Origin: Archegozetes longisetosus
Lineage: Eukaryota; Arthropoda; Arachnida; Sarcoptiformes; Trhypochthoniidae
Assembly: GCA_018873245.2 (NCBI GenBank)
Contig: JAEMBT020000006.1
Coordinates: 11,912,387 to 11,976,386 of the forward strand
Direction of reading: 5' to 3'
DNA length: 64,000 nucleotides
The notes under the pieces were generated by a model. That model was not told where the DNA came from. It saw only the letters and a list, made by a program, of their open reading frames with translations, and made no database searches. Numbering within the stretch: position 1 is the first letter of the stretch; each line of letters begins with the position of its first letter. Shown here piece after piece: positions 48,116 through 59,884 of the stretch. Made by a program: the position numbers and the translations under genes.

Positions 48116-48439
48116 GCGTTAAAACTCAAACCGTGATGTAACTTAACCCAATTTTCAACTGAAAATTTCCTATTTCTTATAAGTATTACAAACGGATCGT
48201 TATAAAATTAATATTTAGTAGATATTTATCATAATTTACATTAGAAAAACTTCTTAAACAATTTAATAATGATTTTAACAGACAAAACAATGGTGGGTAG
48301 CTCAGAATAAACATGTAACTAATGCTCATAAATCTCTGCAACTCTCAAAAAATGGTTTCCATGAATTTGAATTTTTAGACTAAATTTGCCACTTATAAAA
48401 TTGATGTGCTTAATTAGTCAAAAAGAGTTTAACCAATTA

Positions 48440-48675
48440 ATTTGAATCTCTACTCATATAAATAGTTTGAGGTTCGATTCCAGGTAGCGCAAAGTTATTT
48501 TTGGTAAAATTAAATGTTTTTATCTTATTCTGAAAAATGATCCGAAAAATGAATAGCCAGTGATACATCTCCTGGCCATCGTAATCCCAAACATGTAATT
48601 TGTTCGGGTCCAATGTGTCCACAGTCCGAATGCATAGGAGGACAGATAGACATCCACATTTGTCCCTTATTATAC
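48440..48675 (+). mobile_element. tRNA-derived SINE, copy 2
   Basis: B-box gaggttcgattccaggta at 48469-48486, then the same body as copy 1 (gaatagccagtg, aaacatgtaatt, gttcgggtc, gaatgcatagg) and the tcccttattata tail. The 61-codon frame on the opposite strand is incidental. Confidence 0.65.
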
Positions 48676-49487
48676 AAATAAAAGTTTAAAACCAGAAAAT
48701 CAAATTAGAATTCTTTTCAAAGATTATTTGGTAGATTTTGCTTTTCAAACATACGTTGTATAATTAACATTTATTGTTAAATTTTTGTTTGAAATTGTTT
48801 TTAGGTAACTTAAATTTATGTAACTTTACGAAATTTTGATTTGCAATTTTCATATAAATTAAAACAATATTTTCATTAGCTTCAATTAAATCAACACAAA
48901 GCTCAAGCTTTTCAATTTCAGACTGAGCATCAATGAAAGTCTGAACGTTGATCTCGAGTTATGAGTCGATGCTTTACAGACATACGAAAAATTCTTTCAA
49001 TTCTCACGAAAAATCTCATCTTAAGGTCATTAAATTTATATATTTGTAATTCATATCGCAGTCTATGACTTAACTTTAGGCAAAATTTACCTAGTTTCAG
49101 AATTTTTGTTAGAATATAATATTCTTTTAATATACTTTATGTCCAAAACTCATAGAATTTATTGTACATCATAATAAGAAACTTGAAAAATAGAAAATTT
49201 TGAATTCATTGGATTTTTCCAAACTTAATGTAAAGATATTATACACCCTAAAACAAAATAAAGCGCGATAGATACGGATAGCGTCTGATGGAGAGCTCGT
49301 TGCCATGTATTTAGGGAACATTTATAATTACATACACTCTCAGAATTAAATGTTTCAATTAAATAATATAAAAGCGCGTGCTTTTGTTACTGAATGCATT
49401 TTTATAAATATATCAATTAGCTCTTGGATACATCCTCATGCATCACTTTACTCTAGTTGCTATCGAGGATTATTTTGTTTTAAATAG

Positions 49488-50446
49488 TACTGTATTGCAA
49501 ATAATAAATCGATCATACCCCTACAATAGCACTTATATACATATATAATCAGTACTCCTTTAAGTACTAATAAAAGGAGTCAAGATTAATATGTATACAA
49601 AAAACATGCATTTGGTTCGATTATATGTCAATTAAATGAGTAATTTGTATGCAAATTAATCTTTGCTCTTTTATTAGTACTTAAAGGAGCACTGATTGTG
49701 AATTAAATAATTGCTATTGTAGGGGGGTTATACCCCGATTGATAGACATCCACTTTATAGACATTCCACTTCATAGACATTCCACTTCATAGACTTTTCA
49801 CTTCATAGACATTTCACTTCATAGACATTTCACTACATAGACATTTCATTTCATAGACACTTGGTTAGAGAGACATTTTTAAGCTATTCAAAATAATTTA
49901 AATTTATTTACACATCTAAGAAATTAAAATAATTGTATATTAATTATACTGAAAGTCAAGTGCATCGAATCTCATATCTACTAATCCGTTAATCTTATAA
50001 TCTTATGATAATTAAGATATTTAACACGTGTAAAATGCAAACCCATTCAACTATTTTTCAATTGAATGAAAAGTGATTTTTATTTTGAGTCTATTCAGTT
50101 CAATATATCAATTTTTTATTAGAATATTTCTGCATATCTATATTTGAATTTTATTAATTAGTTAGTGTTTGTGTAATCTATCTGTAAACTACGTCTGAAT
50201 TAAGTTTTATTGAACCAAACAAAGGGAAAAATGATCATTTTTCAAAATTAGATTCAAATAGATTGTTTAGAATTAACATCAATAATCTCCTCGATAACCA
50301 GAATTTTCATTAGCGAATAATTAGTCTATAAAATGAAATGTCTATGAAGTGGAATGTCTATGAAGTGAATTTCTATAAAGTGGATGTCTATAAACTGGAA
50401 AGACACCATTGTAAGGGTATGATCGATTTATTATTTGCAATCAGTA
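49488..50446. mobile_element. MITE family A, copy 2, interrupted
   Basis: The same termini as the copy at 2710 (tactgtattgcaaataat on the left, ttatttgcaatcagta on the right) and an aligned interior up to the ctattgtagggg word at about 49720. The right end resumes at 50406 after a foreign insertion. Confidence 0.8.
49742..50398. mobile_element. Nested element with 16 bp tandem-repeat termini
   Basis: Inserted in MITE A copy 2. Its left end is eight tandem copies of atagacattccacttc (16 bp, slightly varied). Its right end carries about four copies of the same unit in inverted orientation. The host MITE word attgtagggg / attgtaaggg occurs on both sides and may be the target duplication. The AT-rich interior is non-coding. 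Confidence 0.75.
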
Positions 50447-50732
50447 CTAATTGCTCAATATAAAACTTTTACTGATTCAAATAAAATAATGGCCCTTAAT
50501 TGTGACTGTTTTTTTCTCATTAAAATTCTTAATATATTACATCATTGAATTATGTTTAGGATGACCAGGCGTCTTGGAATTTTTGGTATTATGCCGAAAC
50601 TAAGAAAATTACTAAAAAAGTGTTATTGTTGATGCCTTTGCATTTTTCTGAAATTGCACAATTCTTGAGAATTTTACTTCAGTTCCTTCTGAAATATTGA
50701 AATATACCAAAATTAACTGAAAGACATTGGGC

Positions 50733-51615
50733 GGTATGCAATAGTCTTGGTTATGAAACTCTGAGTTATCGCGAAACGTCCACGTTTCCTGACCAGTGGT
50801 TAATGTCGATATAACAGAAGATATTTCAACGTTTACTTTTACCTTAACTTCTGGTTAAACTTAACGTTAAGTATTGCAAAGAGGTTGTCCGGAGATCCTA
50901 TGAGAGGTTGGCCCCCTGTGAAATATATCATGTTATATATTAATCGAAAGCTCTCGTCGAGATGAGCAAAAGTTTTGCTGGTCAGATTGAAATTGGTCCA
51001 TAGGCCTAAAAGTTATAGGCAAAAGACTGTTAACATTGCCGTATATGGAGAAGTGTTACATCTTTGTAAACCTTATAAGTCATATATCATCTGAAATCAT
51101 TGCTTTTGATCAGCTAAAATACTATTGCTTATCTACTCATCTAATACAATGATTACTCTTATATATGAAAAAGTTTTCGCCGATTTTCGACCCTTAACAT
51201 AAAGTGTTCTGACTTGAACATTTTATATTATTATACTAGGTTATGTGCTACTACAAAAACATTAATGAGCTACTCGGAACAGTATATGCTAAGCGTCGAG
51301 TTTAACGATTAAAGATTTTTAATCTTTAGAAAACTCAATTAACAGTAACAAAACGTGAGTTTCATTGTATCATTGAATAAATTTGATTGCTGTGACTCAA
51401 CATACCAAATCTCATGATTCTATTTTTAATAGTTTCGAGTTATAAGCTCCCAAAGTTTTTAAGATTTTGGGTTTTTACACCTTCTGACATGAAATATGAA
51501 AAAAATTCAGGTGCTATTATACTTCATTGGATCACTTCCATGTATTGGAAAAGTCACCATGTCCGAACTCGACCGGAGACAAACACTCAACGGATGTCCG
51601 GACAAGCTCTTTAAG
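50733..51615. other. Insertion block private to unit B
   Basis: Sequence before and after it is contiguous in unit C (about 56125-56165), so this 0.9 kb was inserted in B or lost from C. No terminal repeats or coding frame recognised. Confidence 0.4.
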
Positions 51616-52157
51616 TAAAAAAATTCAAATTGTTTCGAGATAGGATTCAATCAAATTTTATCTTTATTTCAGTCTTTAGAATAGATTTTAAAACAAAATG
51701 TACTTTTATAAAACATTGTTTATAATCATTTAGTGTTATAACAACAATAAACAATATAAATGTAGCTGATTCATTACAGAGAAGTAATCGAATTATAAAT
51801 AAAAATGTTTTGCTTAGATAACAAAACATTACTTATTATAGAAATCCGAAAGTCAAATGTAGATCTTTCATAATTTTTGTTTTATAAAATCAATTCGTTT
51901 ATATTTGTTCATATATACACATAACAAAGTAATAGGTTTGAAATGAATTTTATATTCTCTTAAAATTAGTCCGTCAATCATTTGAAAATTTCAACTCGAA
52001 TACAAGTTTTTATACTTAAAAATAATAAGAATTTACTTCGTATTAATAAGAATAAAAACTTGAAAATTCAATTAAATTTTAGTCAATTTATTAGAATAGT
52101 TTATATGATTGATAAATAAAATTTGATTGCATAGATAGGGTACGAATTGAACAGGTT

Positions 52158-53994
52158 TTACTGCATTTTTTTGTCAATACTTTCAACATTGTTATTGTTT
52201 GGATATTTGGCATCACCAGAGTTGTTATTCTGATATGAAAAGGTGATGCTTTTTGAACCTGACTTAAGTAAATAAGATCTAATGAAGAAATTAACAAATA
52301 GTATAAAAAACAATGAATAAAGAGAAAAACCACTTAATCCAACTGATGGTGACAAATCGCATGCAATGCCTGAAGTTTTAAGTTGGATAACTCGTAGATT
52401 GATATAAAGACCGAAAAGCATTTGTAATATTTGCAGAGAAGTTATCGATATGTTAACTGCTCGTGGAATTGAGATGCGAAAAGCTCTCAGAGCATAATAG
52501 CTATACATTAATGAATGTATCATGAAATTCATGTTAACCATCCATCGAGCAGTTGCCGGGACGTCAGCGAACACATACCAAGAATAACATAAAGTTAGAC
52601 AATGATGTATCCAATGAAGAGTTATTAACTTGTGTTTACGTAATACTATGAATATTGTGTCAATCAATTCCAAGGCTTTCGATAATACGAAGAACAAATA
52701 CCACAGATTTAGACGCCAATCCTGTCAGAAGATTGAGTTTTAAATTATTGTCAATTTTGATGCAGATGCAATGTTGGATTTTAGGGATTTTGTGGAGTTT
52801 GATTTTGATTTCGAAATGAAGTAAAAGAAATTGTAAGATTTTTTATTTGATCGAATCATTGCTATTGTGTGCTATATCTGTAATATTATTTCAACAGAAG
52901 ATAGTACACAATAGCACACAATAGCACTGAAACTGTTGTCTCAAAATTAGTTGTACAACTTTATGATAAATGCTTGTTTATCACATCAGAAAGATTTAAA
53001 TCAGCTCGATATCAATTCAAATCTTATTTATTAGCCTCAAAATTGCATTAACCTCATTTATATCATTTATTATGTCTCGACTTAAGGAAACTCAATAACT
53101 ATTTTTAATGTGCAAATCTTTATAAATTTGCTCATAGATCCAAAAAAATTTCAAGTTCTGAGTATGAACTTGAAAAATACTTTTCACTGGATGTTTATGA
53201 AAGTTAAATCAATTTGAATGAGTAAATAGAAGTAAGTATTTAAGTCCTATTTAGTGCTCTCTTTTTTCAGACCTAGTTTTAATTCACTGAACCTAAAATA
53301 ATTTTGTAAATTTGATATCATACTCAAACTTTTAAATTAAGTTCAAGTTCAAAATCACAGTTATTTAATAGATAAAAATTCGACATAAAAGCTCAGGAAC
53401 TTCAAGTACTTTTCAAATGTGAAAAATCATTAAAATCTTGATCTTTAATTTGTATGAGGTCTAAGTTATGAGACATTCAAATCTAGTAATTTAGGATAGC
53501 CATATAATTAAACATTTATTTCATAATTAACTAAGGCTCTAATGTGATCGCGTTAATTATCTGTAAGAAAGTAGTATAAGAAAAATATGACTCACTTTAT
53601 AATAACTGGAATCACAAAATGAAGCGGTAAACCCTTTATTAACTAATATATCAATAAATTCTGGTAAACATCGAACCACTCCTAAAATTGAGAACAGAGC
53701 CAAAGTTGAACTCCAGAGAGCCATTGGAACACGAAGATTGAAAGCATTTCGAGATTTGATCCATTTTTTCAGAGCCAAAATCACAATAATGTATACGATC
53801 GATAAGTACACGGAATAATGCCATTTCTGTTGCATAAACCAATGAATATGACCGCCATACGGTTTCATTGATTCTTCCAATTCAGTTGTAAACGGTATAT
53901 AAGACAAACCAGCAAATTGTTTCCAGTCATTTGACCACTTGTTCGGATCATGACTTATAATATGAAAATTGTGATGACGGATGTCTTTAAACAT
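52158..53994 (-). CDS. Fatty acid elongase, ELOVL6-like, copy B
   Basis: Exons 53994-53596 and 52721-52158 with an 874 nt intron at the same site and with the same splice signals as copy A; 320 residues. Catalytic motifs are identical to copy A (LELIDTIF, HWIHH, MYSYYALRA). Differences are few and mostly mild: HDPNK for RDPNK and SMKPYGG for SIKPYGD in the N-terminal region, RISIPR for RLSVPR, and several in the C-terminal tail. Introns and flanks are also closely similar, so the duplication is recent on the scale of this genome. The frame is intact and probably functional. Expression could differ from copy A because the upstream flanks have different insertions. Confidence 0.92.
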
Positions 53995-56229
53995 TTTACT
54001 TCAGTCTAACTGAAAAAATACAAGTTTATTTTTGATAAAAAGTATAAGCAATTTACGAAATGAAAATATTTATATTTATTTTTGTGCCAGTTATGAAATT
54101 AATAAGTAAGCTAAAAGTTTATAAATGTTGATAGAAGAATATTTCTTTCTACTTAATCGAACTCAATGAAAACTTTATAACTGAATGGCACCTCAAATAG
54201 CTTTTGACTCTTTATATAGACTGGAATTGATTCATAAGTAAATGCTTGTTGTCTCCAATGACTTATAGTGTGTCAGATGAAACTTGAGGATAAAATTGTT
54301 ATTAAAGAAGAGTTTTTAAAGATATAATTATGTAGTATTTCCAAACGTCGATTTTTTAAATGGATATTAAGTCACTGCTGAGATGTACTTTACTGTTAGT
54401 AATTGTTCTTTTCGAGATTTGCAACTCTCGTCTTTCGAAATTCTAAGTCAGTACTAATAATATAATTTATGAGCAATTTAGATATTGCATATAAGATAAC
54501 ATGACTAGAAATGACGTCGAAGTTTCAGAATATTTTCGAAATCTCTATTTCGTAACTATCTCAGAAAAAAGATTTCAACTTTCTAAAGATAAAGAACTAA
54601 ATTTTTGACTGAAATATTTTCAAATATTTAATAGATTAAAACTGAACATGTAATCTAAAAGAGGAACTTAATTTCCGAAATAAACTTCGATTTTATAAAA
54701 TCCTAATAGATTAAGAGATTATCAGATTATTTCTCGTTAATTTCATTATCGTTATTATATTACTATTTACATTATGAATCTAATGATTTCCTAATAAAAA
54801 TTTCAATACATTTTCCTTTAAAAATAAAATGGTATTCTACCGTATTATTAAAGCTTTCGAAACAAGTTTTGAAGCTACATATCGAAACTTAAAATTAAAA
54901 TCGCATAACTATACGCAATACTATAATAATAATATAGTAATATCTCAATATTTTTCAACATTTAAGGCAGTAATCAGCAAAATACATTTTCTAAAATTAA
55001 ACTTCACTTAGAGACAAAAAACAGAGGAAAATTTGAGAAAAAGATTCTCATCTTAGTATATTGTGCAATTTGCTATATTTTTCTAGTTTCCTATACTCAT
55101 CAATTCGAAAGCTGAATATGAATTCTTACATATTTCACTAAATTTTATGACAATTAAAAAACAAAATTTGTGCTTTCAAATCTCAAGTGAACTTAATCAA
55201 GATTATTTCTCGTAACTATCACTACTTATTATTGTCTTAACAAAAAATAAAAGTTCAATTAATATTAGAAAATAAAAATTAGGAAATCAAATTAGAAACC
55301 TATTCGAAGACTATTTCATAGGTTTTGTTTTTCAAACATGGATTGTATGGTAAGCACTAGTGTTAGATTGTTGTTTAGAATTGATTTTTCTGATAACTTT
55401 CAATGTTAATGATTTCATGAAATTTGGCTTACAATTTTCATATAAATTAAAACAATATATTCACTAGCTTCAATTAAATCAACACAAGACTCAAGTTTTT
55501 CAATTTCAGATTTAGCATCAATCATAGACCGAACATTGATCTCGAGTTATGAGTCGATGCTTTACAGATATACGATTCAATTCTCACGAGAAATCTCATC
55601 TTGAGGTCATTAAATTTAAATATTTATAATTCATATCACAATCTATGACTAAACTTCAAGTAAATTTGACCTAAATTTAGAATTTTCGTTAGAATATAAT
55701 ATTCTTCTAATCTATTTTATGTCCTAAACTCATAGAATTGATTGTCCATCATAATAAAGAACTTGGAAAGTAGAAAATTTTAAATCCATCAAATTTTTGC
55801 AACCTTTATATAATAATATTGTGCTAACTGCTCAGTATTAAACTTTCATTGATGAATGATTCAAATAAGATATTAGCCTTTAATTGTGACTGTTTTTCTC
55901 ATTAAAATTGTTCATACTTCAATCATTAAATCAATTTATGTTTAGGATGATTAGACGTCTTGCAATTTTTGGTATTTTGTTCAAATTAACAAAATTGACT
56001 CAAAACAGTGTTGAATATTGTTAAATATTATTGATGCCTTTCAATTTTGTGAAATTGTACAATTGTTGACAATTATATTTCGGTTTCTTCTGAAATTTTC
56101 AAATGTACTAAACCTAATTGAAAGACATCGCCTTTTCAATTGATTTGAGTAAAAAATTCGATATGTTGCGAGATCGGATTCAATCAAGTTTTGTCTTTAT
56201 TTAAGTCCTTAGAATAGATTTTAAGATAA

Positions 56230-58065
56230 AATTGAGAATTTAACTGTAAGAAAGAGCCTCTTCTCTACTTTCAAATATGAAAAGGACTTAATAATAATGA
56301 TAAACCAAAACTTGATGTTCAGTATTAAGTTTTAGTGATTTAGTTTCATTGGCTAACCGAACATTTGTTAATCTGAACCTTACTTTTGTGACTAAAACAT
56401 CAAAACGTATACACGAACACATACATTCATATAAGTTTTGATTGATTTCATTTTTCAACCGTTAACTAATAGTAAAATAATATATTTTTAAGAGTCTTAG
56501 GTTTAAGGCTAAAACACTAAAAGGTATACACATATACACACATTAACACATATACGCATCAAATTTTTCATTTCATTTAATAATTGAATTGTTGATAAAT
56601 TGGCAAAAATCATACAGAGGTAAGTAGTAGTTCATAAGTCTTACCCAAAAGTACATTTAACTACAATAACAACATTAACGATAACAAGTGAACGATTTGC
56701 ACACTTTACCAGTGATTATTAGTGCTAACTCTCATTCATATCAATCTGTACTGAAGTAAAGCTAAAACTTTAATAAGAATATGAAAAACCATTAGTTCTA
56801 AACGTTTATTAATTGCAATCGCCTCTCAATTTAAAAGTAGTTTTCAATGCTTTTTATATGAATAATCTTAAACCTAAGGCTCTTCAAAAATAATTCACTT
56901 AGAGATAAGACTTTAATAAGTCTTATCGTTAAAAGTTTTGATGCATAAAAAAATAATATAACTTATAAATGATTTACATACTATACAAATGATTATTAGG
57001 GCAAACTTTCATTCATTCAAACTCTACTGAAATGAAGCTAAAAGTTTGACAAAGATATGAAAAGTTGGATTAGTTCTAAACTCTTAATAGTATGATCTCC
57101 CCTACAATTTAAAAGTAGTCTTCAGTACTTCTTATACTAATAATCTTAAACCTAAGGCTCAGATTGAAAAAATAATGAATGACTAAAGCATTAAATATGA
57201 TATATAAATACTAAAGCTTAATAAGCCCCTTTCACACTTAGAGATAGAGAAAAGGCCCCTCTTGCGATTAAAGCTTGAAATGTTGTTTTGTAAAACGTTT
57301 CAGTTTGTAAAAAGCCAATTTCAGTTGTATTTCTAACCGTTTTCATTGATCGCTACTATTTTCATTGGGCAGTTCCTCAGTAGTACTTTTCTGAAAAATA
57401 TTTCTAGTGTTTGCATTTCTATTTTCAATATTAGGTTTATGTCCGTTGTATGCAATCACTTAACGATCAACAGTACTCCCAAAGTGTCAAAAATCAATTT
57501 AAAGTGTTTTTAAACATCAAATTAACAGATATTGACTGAAATCATTTAAATTAAATCGATTCAATTGAGAAATAATAGTTTAAACCAATTTTTGACACTT
57601 TGGGAGTCATATTAATCGTTAGGCGATCACTGATCACATACAACGAACACAAACCTAATATTGAAAATAGCAATGCAAACATTGGAAATAGTTTTCAGAA
57701 AAGTACTACTAAACAACTGCTCTTTGAAAATAGCAATGCAAAGGTTAGAAATACACAACTGAAATTGGTTGTATTTATAATTATCTCGTGTAATAATAAT
57801 GATTAGTAATAGACATCAGTCGCGTTACCCTGAGCTTGAGCTGAGTTGTGAGCTGAGCTCATTGATAAATTGACACTTTTTGTCAAACATTTTAATATTT
57901 ATTAAAAGTACTGAAAATTCGTTACAAAGCAAGAAATTTGAATCTAAGAGTTTTAAACGGTATAGATTTCAATGTTTTGTTACTTAAAATTATGGGCAAT
58001 TAAAATATCAAATCATTCAATTAATGCTTACTCCGAATCAAAGTATTTAAACACTGAGTAAAAAC
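56230..58065. other. Repeat-rich insertion in unit C
   Basis: Absent from unit B at the equivalent place. It contains two diverged tandem copies of a roughly 300 bp segment (about 56690-56885 and 56965-57160, both ending taatcttaaacctaaggctc) and a hairpin MITE (57318-57772). No coding frame recognised. Confidence 0.55.
57318..57772. mobile_element. Hairpin MITE with about 170 bp arms
   Basis: The left arm 57318-57490 and right arm 57590-57772 are inverted copies, including caatttcagttgtatttctaa at the left end, caatattaggttt, and gtactcccaaagtgtcaaaaa at the inner ends. Non-coding; the 68-codon frame across the right arm is incidental. Confidence 0.8.
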
Positions 58066-58773
58066 ACGTTAAACTTCTTTTGAATTGAATTATTCAATAT
58101 TTAGTTCTATCTTAATGTTGAAACGTTTTAAAACCACTTTATATGAGCCAATAGTGCAAAATATTTGATTTAAACTAAACCTCATTAGACTATAAGCATG
58201 TTATTTATAGTTAGATCATAGAAAATATGGAATTTGTGTGAACACACCGTTTAAGAAATAGTAAACTATAATAAATTCCATAAACTATCACTCGTTGAGC
58301 TGAACTGAACTGAGCTGTCTATCAATAATAATCATAAACAGTATAAATACGAATACTAATTCATTACAGAAAAGTAACTGAAATATAACAAAATATGTTT
58401 TGCTTAGATAACAAATATTACTTATTTACAAAAGTCCAAAAGTCAAATATAGATCTTTCATAATTTTAGTTTTATAAAATCATTTTATAATCAGGTAAAT
58501 CAATTCGTTTCTATTTGTTCATGTATACACATAACAAAGTAATAGGTTTGAAATGAACTTTATATTCTCTTAAAATTAGTCCGACAATGGTTTGAAAATT
58601 TCAATTCGAAGACAAGTTTTTGTACTTAAAAACAATAAGAATATATTTCGTATTAATAAGAATAAAAACTTTAAAATTCAATCAAATTTTAGTCAATTTG
58701 TTAGAATAGTTTATATGATTGATAAAAAATTTAATTGCATAGATAGGATAGGAATTAAACAGGTTTTACTGCA

Positions 58774-59331
58774 TTATTTTTTGTCAATACTTTCAACATT
58801 GTTATTATTTAGGTCTTTGGAATGGCCAGAGTTGTTGTTCCGATGTGAAAAAGTGATGTTTTTTGAACCTGGTTTAAGTAAATAAGATCTAATGAAGAAA
58901 TTAACAAATAGTATAAAAAACAATGAATAGAGCGAAAAACCACTTAATCCAACTGATGTTGACAAATCGCATGCAATGTTTGAAGTTTTGAATTGAATAA
59001 CACGCAGATTGATATAAAGACCGAAAAGCATTTGTAATATTTGCAGAGAAGTTATCGATATGTTAACTGCTCGAGGAATTGAGATGCGAAAAGCTCTCAG
59101 AGCATAATAGCTATACATTAATGAATGTATCATGAAATTCATGTTAACCATCCATCGAGCAGTTGCCGGGACGTCAGCGAACACATACCAAGAATAACAT
59201 AAAGTTAGACAATGATGTATCCAATGAAGAGTTATTAACTTGTGTTTACGTAATACTATGAATATTGTGTCAATTAATTCCAAGGCTTTCGATAATACGA
59301 AAAGCCAATACCACAGAATCACACGGTAGTC
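58774..59331 (-). pseudogene. ELOVL6-like copy C, exon 2 only
   Basis: The frame equals exon 2 of copies A and B: an acceptor CTGACAG, then DYRVILWYWLFVLSKALEL, the HWIHH box, MYSYYALRA and the Asn-rich tail. It ends two codons early (IDKK, stop). Only 169 bp of the intron remain upstream before unrelated repeat sequence. I found no exon 1 between here and the end of the window. Without the first 133 residues it would lack the N-terminal helices, so it is probably a dead copy. The catalytic exon itself has no stops, so either the truncation is recent or the exon has gained a new 5' partner outside view. Confidence 0.75.
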
Positions 59332-59500
59332 CTGTCAGAAGATTGAGTTTTAAATTATTGCTAGTGTTATGTTTAGAGATTTTTGTGGAGTTTGATTTTG
59401 ATTTCGAAATGAAGTAAAAGAAATTGTAAGATTGTTTATTTGGTCGAATCATTGCTATTGTGTGCTATATCTGTAATATTATTTGAAGTGGAGACAGCAT

Positions 59501-59884
59501 ACACGATGACCTTTGGCCTTCGGTGTTCGAACCCGAACTTGAACCCTTATTTTTCTCAATCTCACCGAACCCGAGCCCTCACTCTATCACGCAAATCCGG
59601 GCTATGAACCCTTTGAACCCTGAGACTCGAGGCTTGAACCCAAAATTCGGTTGCGATTCCTTATTTTTATCGGTACATAATATAAGGACTTTAAATACAT
59701 AAATATTTGTAACTCATTGCATACATAATCCTCACACATAGTTTATTTTGTGTAGGTGCAATAGAAAGGTTTGATCGAGACGAGAAGTAAAAGCATACAC
59801 ACAATGACCTGTGAACTCTGGTTTATCATCGGTGATACAAAAGATCATCCGTCGGCAATACTAACGCTCAAGGGTCATCGTGTG
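59501..59884. mobile_element. Inverted-repeat element at the break of unit C
   Basis: It starts acacgatgacctttgg and ends with the complement of acacgatgaccctt. Inside are diverged internal copies (acacacaatgacctgtg near 59796) and a direct repeat, gcaatagaaaggt, at 59758 and just outside at 59889. Its left end coincides with the point where unit C stops matching units A and B. Confidence 0.5.

Larger units (their letters stand above)
48690..55250. repeat. Segmental duplication unit B
   Basis: Carries the second ELOVL6-like gene and matching flanks (for example the gatctcgagttatgagtcg block, also at 41590 and 55540). Interrupted by a nested MITE pair (49488-50446) and by an unidentified block (50733-51615) absent from unit C. 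Its right end runs directly into unit C. Confidence 0.8.
55265..59500. repeat. Segmental duplication unit C, truncated
   Basis: The left flank matches units A and B; its 58065-58770 part is especially close to unit A (42054-42750). The unit stops inside the elongase intron at about 59500, at the edge of another repeat, so exon 1 is missing. A repeat-rich block is inserted at about 56230-58065. Confidence 0.8.

Noticed and set aside
48437-48622. 61-codon minus-strand frame
   Set aside because: It is the antisense of SINE copy 2.
49742-49862. Regular 16 bp repeats considered as a possible CRISPR-like array
   Set aside because: Units are directly tandem with no spacers, are inverted at the other end of the same element, and the context is eukaryotic.
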